Part shown: one piece after another, positions 8,735 to 17,121 of the stretch | How positions within the stretch are numbered: the stretch's first letter is position 1 | Layout: each line of letters starts with the position of its first letter | Source: Halalkalibacter okhensis | Lineage (GTDB): Bacteria > Bacillota > Bacilli > Bacillales > Bacillaceae_D | Assembly: GCF_000787375.1 (NCBI RefSeq) | Contig: NZ_JRJU01000034.1 | Span: forward strand, 1-45,210 | Length of the DNA stretch: 45,210 nt | Direction of reading: 5' to 3' | Made by a program: the position numbers and the translations under genes | The notes under the pieces: model-generated | Seen by the model: only the letters and a program-made list of their open reading frames with translations | Databases searched by the model: none | What the model was told of the DNA's origin: nothing

Positions 8735-9501
8735 GTCTCCTTGAATTGAAAGACATCTCAAAAAGCTATCAATCTAAAAGTTTCATTTGGGAGAAATCAA
8801 AAAAAATAGATGTGCTTAAAAATGTTTCACTTACATTGGATCAAGCAACTTGTACAAGTCTAATCGGAAAAAGTGGTTCTGGAAAGAGTACGTTATCACG
8901 AATTATTATGGGGCTTGAAAATGCAGATAAAGGTCAGGTTTTATTTAAAGGTGAAATGATTAACCAGCTAAAGAAAAAAGAGCTAAAAAAGCTAAGAGGT
9001 CATTTTCAAATGGTATTTCAAGACCCGTTTAATGCGCTTAGTCCAAAAATGACAATTGCTAAAAGCATTGCTGAACCTTTAATGAATTATAAAATGTCTT
9101 CTTCATCTGAGCTATCTGAAAAAGTAGAGGAGCTTTTAGAAGCAGTCGGGCTACAACCTTCCGATGCTACTAAATATCCTCACCAGTTTAGCGGAGGGCA
9201 ATTACAAAGAGTTAATATTGCTAGAGCAATTGCTCTTAAACCAGAATTGATTGTTCTTGATGAAGTAGTTAGTAGTTTGGACATTTTTGCTCAAGTTCAG
9301 GTGTTAGATTTATTACTTGATTTAAAAGAGCAGTTTCGACTTTCATATTTGTTTATTTCTCATGATCTTGATGCAGCTAAATATGTTTCAGATAAATTTG
9401 TAGTGATGGATCAAGGTAAAATCATTGACGAGTTATGTGAATTAGATCAGATGGAAGAGTTAATACACCCAGTTTCAAAAGGGTTATTATCACTAGTCTA
9501 A
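8731..9501 (+). CDS. nikE: Nickel ABC transporter ATP-binding protein NikE
   Basis: The second ATPase of the transporter, 256 residues, with Walker A GKSGSGKST, Q-loop FQMVFQDPFNALSP, signature FSGGQLQRVNIARAI and Walker B LIVLDEVVSSLD. The variant DEVVSSLD in place of DEPTSALD resembles E. coli NikE, supporting a nickel rather than oligopeptide assignment. Its ATG overlaps the nikD stop as ATGA. The acetyltransferase gene begins 26 nt downstream and is probably co-transcribed. Confidence 0.92.
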   Translation: MSLLELKDISKSYQSKSFIWEKSKKIDVLKNVSLTLDQATCTSLIGKSGSGKSTLSRIIMGLENADKGQVLFKGEMINQLKKKELKKLRGHFQMVFQDPFNALSPKMTIAKSIAEPLMNYKMSSSSELSEKVEELLEAVGLQPSDATKYPHQFSGGQLQRVNIARAIALKPELIVLDEVVSSLDIFAQVQVLDLLLDLKEQFRLSYLFISHDLDAAKYVSDKFVVMDQGKIIDELCELDQMEELIHPVSKGLLSLV

Positions 9502-9527
9502 TTATAAACATTTGAGGAGTGAAAGAT

Positions 9528-10043
9528 ATGTTAACAGAAGAAAGAGTGCTTATCAGAGAAGTAAAAAAAGAAGAAGTTCCACAAGTAATAGATTTTGTTC
9601 TAAGAGTTTTTCATGAAGTGTATCCTTTTCAATTAGGGGAAGCTTCAAAAAAACAATTGTTAAAAATGGAAGAGAAATACCTCAACCAAAAAGATGCTCT
9701 CTTTGTCGCAGCTTTTAATCAATCTGGTGAAGTTATCGGAACTATTTCAGTACACCGTTACGATAATCGAATAAATACTTTACACAATCGCTATGATTTG
9801 AGTAAGACGTGTGAAATTAGTAAATGCTACATCGATAAAAACTATCGCAGATACGGGATTGGTACATCACTGTTTCAAGAAGCTGTGAGATTTTGTCAAA
9901 CAGAGGCTCTATATGAAACCTTATATTTGCACACTCATAAGTTTTTACCCGGAGGTTTTCCATTTTGGAAGTCAAAAGGATTTTCTATTGTCTTAGACGA
10001 AAACATAGAAACAGAGATCGTTCACATGGAAATGCAATTATAA
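9528..10043 (+). CDS. GNAT-family N-acetyltransferase
   Basis: A 171-residue protein with the GNAT fold. The acetyl-CoA loop is visible as KNYRRYGIGTSLFQEAV (Q/RxxGxG/A pattern) at about residues 106-122, after the strand ending in CYID. The start is ATG 9528 because GAGGAG lies at 9514-9519; the GTG at 9519 overlaps that site. It is the last gene of the nik operon. The substrate is unknown; as with the methyltransferase, co-transcription with the transporter suggests modification of a metal ligand or of the imported complex, but this is only inference. Confidence 0.82.
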   Translation: MLTEERVLIREVKKEEVPQVIDFVLRVFHEVYPFQLGEASKKQLLKMEEKYLNQKDALFVAAFNQSGEVIGTISVHRYDNRINTLHNRYDLSKTCEISKCYIDKNYRRYGIGTSLFQEAVRFCQTEALYETLYLHTHKFLPGGFPFWKSKGFSIVLDENIETEIVHMEMQL

Positions 10044-10076
10044 TATCAATTTATTGCTCTACTATAAACCCCAAAG

Positions 10077-10094
10077 AGTATACTAATTGATACT
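10077..10094. promoter_or_regulatory. Inverted repeat upstream of nikR
   Basis: AGTAT and ATACT arms with an 8-nt spacer lie 84 nt before the nikR start. It could be an autoregulatory site, but the arms are short and AT-rich and do not match the repeat found before the nik operon. Confidence 0.2.
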
Positions 10095-10177
10095 AAATGT
10101 ATGTTATATAAATGTCATAGATCTTGAACTAGACCGTTTGATATACAGTTGTACAGGAGGAAATGGTGGAATGAGTT

Positions 10178-10606
10178 ATGAGTAATAATTTATCTCGTTT
10201 TGGTGTTGCGATGCCACAAGATTTGGTGAAAAAGTTTGATAAGTACTTAACAAAAAAAGGGTACAGCAATCGCTCAGAGGCTTTAAGGGATTTAGCGAGA
10301 AGAGTTGTGTTAGAGAGTGAACAATCAGATTTAAATAAAGTTGTAGCAGGAACAATCGTTATTATCTATGATCATCATCAGAATAATGTAGTTTCTAAGA
10401 TAATGAATTTACAACACGATTATCATGAAGAAATCATATCAACAATGCATATTCACCTCACGCATGCAGAATGTTTGGAAGTTCTTGTTGTAAGAGGGAA
10501 GAAGAAAAGATTGGTTGACTTACATGAAATAGTGGAAGCGCAAAAAGGTGTAACATATTCAGAATTATCTGTTACGTTTATTGATAATAGTGAAGATGAA
10601 GAATGA
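10178..10606 (+). CDS. nikR: Nickel-responsive regulator NikR
   Basis: The 142-residue protein has the NikR plan: a ribbon-helix-helix DNA-binding domain (residues 1-50, RFGVAMPQDLVKKFDKYL, then RSEALRDLAR) and a C-terminal ACT-like metal-binding and tetramerisation domain. The high-affinity nickel ligands of E. coli NikR (His76, His87, His89, Cys95) align with His80, His91, His93 and Cys99 in QHDYH and HIHLTHAEC, with the same spacing. The start has GGTGG at 10165-10169. It sits 134 nt after the nik operon and is followed by a terminator. It should repress nik transcription when nickel is plentiful. NikR is not common in Bacillaceae, so joint acquisition with the operon is plausible. Confidence 0.95.
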   Translation: MSNNLSRFGVAMPQDLVKKFDKYLTKKGYSNRSEALRDLARRVVLESEQSDLNKVVAGTIVIIYDHHQNNVVSKIMNLQHDYHEEIISTMHIHLTHAECLEVLVVRGKKKRLVDLHEIVEAQKGVTYSELSVTFIDNSEDEE

Positions 10607-10623
10607 TAAAGATTTTTATTTGA

Positions 10624-10655
10624 AGTTTACTCTCGTAATTGGAGTAAGCTTTTTT
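10624..10655 (+). terminator. Terminator after nikR
   Basis: AGTTTACTC (10624-10632) pairs with GAGTAAGCT (10642-10650), nine pairs including one G-T, loop of 9 nt, then TTTTT. Confidence 0.8.
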
Positions 10656-10784
10656 GTGTATGCAGAAGAAATAATAATTAGATTATTAATTATTTATATT
10701 TAAAACGGTTTGATAAAAAGTTTCGAAATCTTTATCTTAATTATCTTAATAAGGATAAATAAGAGGGTCTAAAAAGGAGGGGTG

Positions 10785-10835
10785 ATGTACTGGCACTCGA
10801 AACTATTTAGGGGGGTAAATAATGTCGAGAAGTAA
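10785..10835 (+). CDS. 16-codon leader ORF overlapping tctC
   Basis: An ATG at 10785 lies 2 nt after a near-ideal AAGGAGGGG stretch and opens a frame coding MYWHSKLFRGVNNVEK. The frame runs through the ribosome binding site of the next gene and ends 11 nt inside it, in another frame. This geometry would allow translational coupling to the tctC start at 10822. Whether the peptide is made is not known. Confidence 0.35.
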   Translation: MYWHSKLFRGVNNVEK

Positions 10836-11916
10836 TTTGTTATTAATCAGTTTTGTGATGTTGTTTAGTCTAATGCTCATTGGATGTTCAACAGAGAAGG
10901 CAACTGAAGAAGTGACGGAGAGTGTTGCGATACAAAACAAATTACCTAAAGAAGAACAAAATGAGGATTTGAAATCATTCTATGAAGGGAAAAGAATTTC
11001 CTTTATCGTTCCGTATGATCCAGGGGCTGGTTATGACATGTATGCTAGAATGATGGCTCCATATATTGAAGAGTACACAGGAGCAAACGTTGTCGTTAAT
11101 AATTTACCGGGTGCTGGTGGAATGAGAGGGGTAAATGAACTTTACGGAGCACCTTCGGATGGATTAACGATCGGAATCATGAATGGGAGTGCGATGGTGA
11201 CTAATCAAATAGCGGAGATTGCCGGTGCTAGATACAACTTAAGTGAATTTGGCTATTTAGGCCGTATTGTTGCAGACACTCGAGTATTAACTATGGCAGC
11301 AGATGGCCCATATCAAACATTTGAAGATATCTTAGATGCAGGGGGCGCCGTAAAGTTAGGAGCAACGGGATTGGGAGGAAGTACTTATGTTGATGCAGTA
11401 GTTATCAGTGAAGCATTGGGATTAAACACTGAAGTATTACATGGATACGATAGTGTAGTTGAACCAGCTATTTTAAGAGGAGAGGTTGATGGTACTTGGG
11501 GATCGTATGGAAGTCGTAAAGTTTCTATTGATGAAGGAATTACAATCCCTATTTTACAAAGTGGAAATAAGCGTAATGATGAGTTACTAAATGTACCAAC
11601 GGTGTCTGAAGTGTTAGAGAAAGCAGATAACCTAGAACGAGCTTCAGCCATTATCGAAGTGTGGAATTCGTTAAATTCAGTTGGACGGCCGCTAGCGGTG
11701 CCACCTGGGGTTCCGAGGGAGCGCCTTGAATTTCTTCAAGAAGTCTTTGATAAAGTTATGGCTGATGAAAGGTTTATTGTTGAAGCCAAGCAATCTGATC
11801 GAGATCTTTTGTATGCATCTGGTGAAGAGATGCTAGAGATTGCAATTGCTGCAACAAAAATTGAGGATGAAGAAGTAAAGCAAATCATAATTAATGCTAT
11901 CGAAGGTGAATTATAA
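10822..11916 (+). CDS. Tripartite tricarboxylate transporter substrate-binding lipoprotein (TctC/Bug family), orphan
   Basis: A 364-residue extracytoplasmic receptor with a lipoprotein signal (LMLIGCS, Cys22). The Bug-family core is clear: FYEGKRISFIVPYDPGAGYD, NNLPGAGGMRGVNEL, the KLGATGLGGSTYVDAV segment and PLAVPPGVPRERLEFL near the C-terminus. These receptors deliver carboxylates to a TctA/TctB permease. No permease genes adjoin it; the gene is followed 16 nt later by a cysteine hydrolase. It is strongly similar to the receptors at 24148 and 27981, so it probably shares one of their permeases and may recognise a related acid. It has a strong AGGGGGG ribosome binding site and a leader ORF. 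Confidence 0.92.
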   Translation: MSRSNLLLISFVMLFSLMLIGCSTEKATEEVTESVAIQNKLPKEEQNEDLKSFYEGKRISFIVPYDPGAGYDMYARMMAPYIEEYTGANVVVNNLPGAGGMRGVNELYGAPSDGLTIGIMNGSAMVTNQIAEIAGARYNLSEFGYLGRIVADTRVLTMAADGPYQTFEDILDAGGAVKLGATGLGGSTYVDAVVISEALGLNTEVLHGYDSVVEPAILRGEVDGTWGSYGSRKVSIDEGITIPILQSGNKRNDELLNVPTVSEVLEKADNLERASAIIEVWNSLNSVGRPLAVPPGVPRERLEFLQEVFDKVMADERFIVEAKQSDRDLLYASGEEMLEIAIAATKIEDEEVKQIIINAIEGEL

Positions 11917-11932
11917 TTGGAGGAGAGAATAA

Positions 11933-12619
11933 ATGGCAAAAATTTCAGAGTTTGAGAACCATTGTTGGAGAGATATAATGCATGAAGATATTCTTCAAAT
12001 ATATAAATCATATGAAAGAGAGACTTATGTTGGCTCTAAGGTAGCACTATTAGCAGTAGACTTATATAACCTAGTATATGATGGGGGTCCTAAACCTGTC
12101 ATTGATTTATACAAAGAATACCCAAGCTCATGTGGTATACATGCTTGGAGTGCCATTAAACCGACTGTGGAATTAATTGAAACAGCACGTTCATTAGAAT
12201 TACCAATCATTTACTCAACGAAGAAAACAGGGACTGGCAACAATTCAACGTTTAGAAGAAGGAATAATGAAAGTGGTCATTCATATGAAATTAAAACAGA
12301 GTTTACGCCTAGTAAGCAGGATTTAGTCATTGAAAAAGAAAGAGCGAGCTGCTTTTTTGGGACAGAACTAGCTGATTATTTAAGAAGCAAAGGTATAAAT
12401 ACAATAATTATTTTTGGAGAAAGTACAAGTGGATGTGTACGGGCTACTGTAGTTGATGCATATTCAAATGGCTTTCATCCAGTCGTTGTTGAAGAGTGTT
12501 GTTTTGATAGGAGCATGCTTTCACACAAAGTCAATCTATTTGATATGCACCACAAATATGCTGACGTTATGCATGTGCATGAAGTAAAGGAAGAATTATT
12601 TAAAAATAATCGTATATAA
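11933..12619 (+). CDS. Isochorismatase-fold cysteine hydrolase (maleamate or N-carbamoylsarcosine amidohydrolase-like)
   Basis: A 228-residue member of the isochorismatase-like hydrolases. The catalytic triad of the amidase branch is complete: Asp43 (LLAVDLYNL), Lys135 (VIEKERASCFFGT) and Cys168 (GESTSGCVRATVVDA). The segment around the cysteine matches N-carbamoylsarcosine amidohydrolase and maleamate amidohydrolase (NicF) better than nicotinamidase. The expected reaction is hydrolysis of an amide to acid plus ammonia. It is paired with the tctC at 10822 (16 nt gap) and closely resembles the hydrolase at 26182, which is likewise near a tctC, so the two pairs look like duplicates serving related substrates. 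A terminator follows. Confidence 0.88.
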   Translation: MAKISEFENHCWRDIMHEDILQIYKSYERETYVGSKVALLAVDLYNLVYDGGPKPVIDLYKEYPSSCGIHAWSAIKPTVELIETARSLELPIIYSTKKTGTGNNSTFRRRNNESGHSYEIKTEFTPSKQDLVIEKERASCFFGTELADYLRSKGINTIIIFGESTSGCVRATVVDAYSNGFHPVVVEECCFDRSMLSHKVNLFDMHHKYADVMHVHEVKEELFKNNRI

Positions 12620-12669
12620 ATATGGTTTGAATCACATAGGAAACTTGAAAGGTTGAACTATACATGGTC

Positions 12670-12700
12670 GGCATTCTCTTTTGGAGAATGTCCTTTTTTT
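12670..12700 (+). terminator. Terminator after the hydrolase gene
   Basis: GGCATTCTC (12670-12678) pairs with GAGAATGTC (12684-12692), loop TTTTG, followed by C and seven T. The remaining gap to 12983 holds a 6-bp inverted repeat (GCTTAC 12715-12720, GTAAGC 12748-12753) and no gene that I can support. Confidence 0.85.
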
Positions 12701-12982
12701 ATATTTGAACTTCTGCTTACAAAGAACCGTGTTCCGCTCAATAGAAAGTAAGCTATTAATACCGGAAAAATTAGTTTGTAATTAAGTGTACGTTTTATAG
12801 AGTTTTTTGTAATCAGGATATTATAAATTTAGGTGGAGTTAATTTAAGAATAATTAAAAAGAATATCAAACAAGAGTTAATTTACTGTGAACCATGGACT
12901 GGGATTTTTGATAACAATTCATATTTCAAGAAATTATTTTCTATTTAAGAGTAACCTCAACTAATTACGGAGGGGGATAACC

Positions 12983-14128
12983 GTGTATATCATTCTTCTA
13001 GTTATCCATTTCCTATTTCATACTTCTTTATTTGCATTAAAGCCAGTTGTGTCTTTGTATGCAAATTCACAGGGAGCCTCTGCTTTAACAATTGGAGCCC
13101 TTGTATCTGTTTATGCATTCACACCCATGCTGACAGCGTTATATGTCGGTAAGTGGTTAGACCGCTTCGGTGCAAAAACGATGATGTTTATAGGTTCGAG
13201 TCTTACGCTGTTGGCTGTCTCCATCCCTGTATTCAATGTAAGTATCCCGAGTATATTTATTACCCAAATGTTACTAGGTTTTTCGCAAATATTTATTGTT
13301 GTCTCCATTCAAAAAACTGTTGGGAATTTAAGTGGGTCGAGAGATAAGTTAATTGCTACATTAACTTTTGTAGGTTCTGGAGGATCGCTAGTTGGCCCAT
13401 TAATTGCAGGGTTTACGTATGACTTATTCGGTGTGAAAGCTGCTTTTGTAACTATCGTTTGTCTTGTTAGTATTGGTTGGTTCCTAATTTTACTGTTGAG
13501 AAAAGAGCAATTTCCTAATTTTAAACAATCATTAAATAATACAAGTGAGTCTTCTTTTAAGTTGTTAATGAATACTAAGTTGCGAAATGCGCTGTTAATC
13601 GGTGGAATGGTCTTGTATTCAAAAGAATTGTTTACTGCATATTTCCCCATTTATGCAAGTGGTGTGGGGGTTAGTGCTAGCTTGATAGGGATTATTCTTT
13701 CCATTTTAGCGGGAGCTTCTATGGTTGTTAGGATCATTCAACATCATCTAGTGCACAAATTTGGAAGAAATCATATTTTATTTACGACTATGGTTGTTAG
13801 TGGGTTAAGCTACGCCCTTGTTCCATTGTATCAAGACCCTATACCACTTATTATTTTAGCTGTTTTTTTAGGTGCCGGACTCGGACTCGGACAGCCATTA
13901 AGTCTAGTATATGCTATTAATAACAGCCCAGAAGGTCGTCAAGGTGAGGTTTTAGGGATGCGAATCACAATTAATCGAGGAGCACAATTTATTGCTCCAA
14001 TCCTTTTTGGAATGATTGGTTCTTTTGCCGGAATATCACCAATATTTTGGGCAACAGGTGGATGTCTCTTAATGGGCACCATGCTAACACGACGAACGCA
14101 AAAGGAAAAGAATGAGGATGTTCCTTAA
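12983..14128 (+). CDS. MFS transporter, paralogue of the one at 1151
   Basis: A 381-residue, 12-helix major facilitator protein with GKWLDRFGAKT in the helix 2-3 loop, QKTVGNLSGSRDKLIAT in the middle and GAGLGLGQPLSLVYAINNSPEGRQGEVLGMR near the end. The last two blocks are shared almost word for word with the MFS protein at 1151. The start is GTG 12983, with GGAGGGGG 6 nt upstream. It is followed by an operator-like palindrome and the two dehydrogenase genes. A role in uptake of a pathway substrate or export of an intermediate is likely; the ligand is unknown. Confidence 0.88.
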   Translation: MYIILLVIHFLFHTSLFALKPVVSLYANSQGASALTIGALVSVYAFTPMLTALYVGKWLDRFGAKTMMFIGSSLTLLAVSIPVFNVSIPSIFITQMLLGFSQIFIVVSIQKTVGNLSGSRDKLIATLTFVGSGGSLVGPLIAGFTYDLFGVKAAFVTIVCLVSIGWFLILLLRKEQFPNFKQSLNNTSESSFKLLMNTKLRNALLIGGMVLYSKELFTAYFPIYASGVGVSASLIGIILSILAGASMVVRIIQHHLVHKFGRNHILFTTMVVSGLSYALVPLYQDPIPLIILAVFLGAGLGLGQPLSLVYAINNSPEGRQGEVLGMRITINRGAQFIAPILFGMIGSFAGISPIFWATGGCLLMGTMLTRRTQKEKNEDVP

Positions 14129-14134
14129 ATTTAT

Positions 14135-14151
14135 GTACCATATGAAAGAAC
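14135..14151. promoter_or_regulatory. Candidate IclR-type operator, site H
   Basis: GTACCATATGAAAGAAC agrees with the site at 36199 in 13 of 17 positions. It begins 6 nt after the MFS stop and 84 nt before the alcohol dehydrogenase start, so it could control the two dehydrogenases separately from the transporter. Confidence 0.45.
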
Positions 14152-14235
14152 GGAGAATTTTATAAAAAATTAATTTCAATTATCCTAAAAATGTAGAGAA
14201 TTTATTATGTTGTTGATTTGAAAGGAGGTTAACTC

Positions 14236-15327
14236 ATGTCTAAAAAGGCAGTCGCAGCGGTTGCGGTAAACGTGAGAGAAACTGAAATTCGTAAGTTTGA
14301 TTTACCTGAGATTGGAGAAGATGAAGGGCTGTTAAAAGTAGAAGTGGTAGGTGTTTGTGGGACAGATGTAGACTATTACAGAAAAAAACAATCGCCAAGA
14401 ATTCTTGGGCATCACATTGTTGGAGAAGTTGAGGAGATTGGTGAAAAGGCAGCTAAGAAATGGGGAGTTGTTCCGGGAGACCGGGTTGTAATGGAAGAGT
14501 ATATTCCTTGCGGCCAGTGTAAGCATTGCAGAACGGGATCATTTCGTGCTTGCGAAGAAACCGATCCTAGAAAAAGTGGAATTCGCTATGGGGCAACTTC
14601 TTTAGATACAAAACCTGCCTTGTACGGAGGGTTTGCTCAATATATTTATTTACACCCAAATGCAGTACTCCATAAAATCTCAAATGATATTAATCCAGTT
14701 GAAGCATCATTTGCATTGCCCTTATCAAATGGATTCGAATGGATGTGCATTGAGGGGAAAGTTGGTCCAAAACAAGTAGTATTAATTCAAGGACCTGGTC
14801 AGCAAGGACTAGCTTGTGCTTTAGCTGCAAAGTATGCTGGAGCAGAAGTAATTGTAACTGGAAGAAATACTAGTATTAAAAGATTGGAACTAGCAAAACA
14901 ATTAGGTGTCGATCACATTATAAATATTAGTAGCGAGGACATAGTTGAACGGGTGAAAGATATAACAAATGGGAACATGGTGGATGTTGTTCTTGATGTG
15001 ACCTCTGGGGGAGCAGGCCCTGTCACTTCATCGATTGATGTTGCTAAAAAAGGTGGTTGTATTATACTCGGAGCTTATAAATATCAATTGATACCAGATT
15101 GGAATATTGATGAGGTGATTAAAAAGACTTTAACAATAAAAGGGGTTAGAGGCCATAGTTATCAATCAGTCGAGATGGCAATCGATTGTATTGCGTCTGG
15201 TAAGTTTCCAATTCGAATAATGAACTCTCATAATTACCCATTAGCTGAAACCGATCAAGCTTTAAAAACTGCTGGTGGAGAAGGAGAACCGAACCCATTA
15301 CTTGTAACTGTTTCCCCATGGTCATAA
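14236..15327 (+). CDS. Zinc-dependent alcohol dehydrogenase (medium-chain)
   Basis: A 363-residue medium-chain dehydrogenase/reductase. Catalytic zinc ligands are Cys41 (VCGTD) and His59; the usual GHE is GHH here. The structural zinc site is complete (Cys92, Cys95, Cys98, Cys106 in PCGQCKHCRTGSFRAC). The nucleotide fold shows GPGQQGLACALAAKYAGA at about 195-212. It should oxidise an alcohol, polyol or hydroxy-acid to a carbonyl with NAD(P). The ribosome binding site AAAGGAGG lies 8 nt upstream. The next gene is an aldehyde dehydrogenase, giving a plausible alcohol to acid route. The GHH variant may affect zinc coordination. Confidence 0.9.
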   Translation: MSKKAVAAVAVNVRETEIRKFDLPEIGEDEGLLKVEVVGVCGTDVDYYRKKQSPRILGHHIVGEVEEIGEKAAKKWGVVPGDRVVMEEYIPCGQCKHCRTGSFRACEETDPRKSGIRYGATSLDTKPALYGGFAQYIYLHPNAVLHKISNDINPVEASFALPLSNGFEWMCIEGKVGPKQVVLIQGPGQQGLACALAAKYAGAEVIVTGRNTSIKRLELAKQLGVDHIINISSEDIVERVKDITNGNMVDVVLDVTSGGAGPVTSSIDVAKKGGCIILGAYKYQLIPDWNIDEVIKKTLTIKGVRGHSYQSVEMAIDCIASGKFPIRIMNSHNYPLAETDQALKTAGGEGEPNPLLVTVSPWS

Positions 15328-15415
15328 AGTAGAGACTTCAATAATATCTAGTAGTCTTTTAAATTATAGTAGGGTACAAAAAATGTAAGTGCTTTCTTTA
15401 TGGGGGGAGGTAGTA

Positions 15416-16909
15416 ATGAATTTACCTTTTGAACAAGCATCTGATTTATTGAATTTTGCTCAAGAAAAAACAGATGGTTGGAAGATGTTTATTGGTGGAA
15501 AATGGGTAGACAGTACTTCTGGTAAGCGTTTTGTTTCATATGACCCTTCCACGAACCAACCATTAGCTGAAGTGCCAGAAGGTAATGCAGAAGATGTCTC
15601 TAAAGCTGTCGAAGTAGCAAAGGATGCATTTCCTAGTTGGAATAAACTTCATATCGATGAAAGAGGTGTAATTTTAAGAAGGTTTGCTGACAAAATCCGT
15701 AATTGGGCTGAGACGTTTGGCATGCTAGATGCTCTTGATAGTGGAAATCCATATGAAGCTATGGTCGCAGATGCCAAAAAAGGAGCAGGATTACTAGACT
15801 TTTTCTCGGGATTAGGAATGGAAATTAAGGGACAGACGATCCAGACTCCAGGTGGGGGACTAAACTATACAAGAATGGAAGCTTTCGGGGTGGTAGGTAG
15901 GATCTTACCATTCAATCATCCAATATCATTTGCAGCAGGAAAGATAGCAGCGCCACTTGTTGCCGGAAATACAGTTGTACTAAAACCAGCGGAACAAACA
16001 CCATTAAGTGCTCTTTTATTAGGGAAGCTTGCAGAAGAATGTTTACCGCCTGGGGTTTTAAATATAGTAACTGGTGATGGTCCGAATTGTGGTTCAGCAC
16101 TCGTAAGGCACCCTCATGTTTATCGAATTGCTTTTACAGGAGGAGTCGAAACCGGAAGACGAATTATACAGGATGCAGGAATCAAAACGGTTTCGTTAGA
16201 GTTAGGTGGAAAGAACCCGTTAATTATTTATCCTGATGCGGATGTAAAGAAGGTTGCAGCTGCAACTGTTGCGGGAATGAATTTTTCTAGGTCTCAGGGC
16301 CAATCTTGCGGATCAAATTCAAGAGTATTTGTGCATGAGACTCAAAAAGGTGAGTTTTTGAAAGAAGTAATAAGCTTAGTGAAAAAAATAAAATGTGGAA
16401 TGCCAACCAATCCAATGATTGATATGGGACCAGTCATTTCAAAAGAACATTATAACCGTGTTATGTCCTATATAGAATCTGCAAAAGAAGAAGGCGCTGA
16501 ATTAATAATTGGCGGGCGGCATCCACTAAATCCAGAGTTAGAAGATGGAAACTTTATTGAACCAACTGTTTTTTCTGAAGTGAAACATGGAATGAAGATC
16601 GAACAAGAAGAGATTTTCGGACCTGTTATGAGTGTTCTTTCATGGAATGATGAAGAGAAGATGTTGTATGAAGTAAATGACGTTGAATACGGACTTTGCG
16701 CTAATATTTGGACAAATGATGTTTCACGTGCATTAAGAGTGTCTGAGCGAGTTGAAGCTGGCTACGTTTGGGTAAACGGACATGGGGGCAAACGCTTTAA
16801 AGGGGCTCCATTTGGTGGATACAAAAATAGCGGGATCGGCAGAGAGCACTCTCTTGATGAATTAATAAGTTATACACAAATTAAAAATATTAATATTCGC
16901 TACGAATAA
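15416..16909 (+). CDS. NAD(P)-dependent aldehyde dehydrogenase
   Basis: A 497-residue member of the aldehyde dehydrogenase superfamily. Visible landmarks are the oxyanion asparagine in PFNHP (about 167), the lysine of VLKPAEQTP (about 190), the catalytic glutamate in LELGGKNP (about 262), the nucleophile in GQSCGSNSRVFV (about Cys298) and EEIFGPVMSV. It oxidises an aldehyde to a carboxylate; the family resembles betaine or vanillin-type enzymes but the substrate is open. ATG 15416 is chosen, with GGGGGGAGG at 15402-15410; the upstream ATG at 15389 has no site. It lies 88 nt after the alcohol dehydrogenase, with only a weak hairpin between, and probably works with it. Confidence 0.92.
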   Translation: MNLPFEQASDLLNFAQEKTDGWKMFIGGKWVDSTSGKRFVSYDPSTNQPLAEVPEGNAEDVSKAVEVAKDAFPSWNKLHIDERGVILRRFADKIRNWAETFGMLDALDSGNPYEAMVADAKKGAGLLDFFSGLGMEIKGQTIQTPGGGLNYTRMEAFGVVGRILPFNHPISFAAGKIAAPLVAGNTVVLKPAEQTPLSALLLGKLAEECLPPGVLNIVTGDGPNCGSALVRHPHVYRIAFTGGVETGRRIIQDAGIKTVSLELGGKNPLIIYPDADVKKVAAATVAGMNFSRSQGQSCGSNSRVFVHETQKGEFLKEVISLVKKIKCGMPTNPMIDMGPVISKEHYNRVMSYIESAKEEGAELIIGGRHPLNPELEDGNFIEPTVFSEVKHGMKIEQEEIFGPVMSVLSWNDEEKMLYEVNDVEYGLCANIWTNDVSRALRVSERVEAGYVWVNGHGGKRFKGAPFGGYKNSGIGREHSLDELISYTQIKNINIRYE

Positions 16910-16940
16910 TTTTATCAGTTGATTAAAACTTAGGAATGGG

Positions 16941-16956
16941 AACGATTGGAATCGTT
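16941..16956. promoter_or_regulatory. Perfect palindrome upstream of the Rieske oxygenase
   Basis: AACGATT, GG, AATCGTT is a perfect 7-bp inverted repeat with a 2-nt centre, 165 nt upstream of the gene and distinct from the IclR-type site at 17022. It could be an operator for a second regulator. Confidence 0.4.
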
Positions 16957-17021
16957 TGTTACGATTTATATAGTGTTAATATAGCTTTCTAATTAAAAAT
17001 CGAAATCTTCCGAAAAATAAG

Positions 17022-17038
17022 GTTCTATATAACGGAAC
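17022..17038. promoter_or_regulatory. Candidate IclR-type operator, site B
   Basis: GTTCTATATAACGGAAC lies 83 nt before the Rieske oxygenase start in an otherwise empty promoter region. Outer arms GTTC and GAAC are perfectly inverted. It is one of the best placed members of the eight-site set. Confidence 0.55.
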
Positions 17039-17121
17039 TAACGATTTCTCACCCTAATTGTGCCATTTATAATTAATAATAGAATGATTAAACTTTTAAA
17101 CAAACTAGGGGAGTGGTTGTA

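Noticed and set aside
4526-9501. Oligopeptide or dipeptide ABC transporter (opp/dpp) instead of nickel
   Set aside because: The NikA-specific segments with the His416-equivalent, the NikE-like Walker B variant and an adjacent NikR make nickel far more likely.
12730-12767. GTGTTCCGC and ATACCGGAAAA as half-sites of the shared operator
   Set aside because: They match only part of the pattern and have the wrong relative order or spacing.
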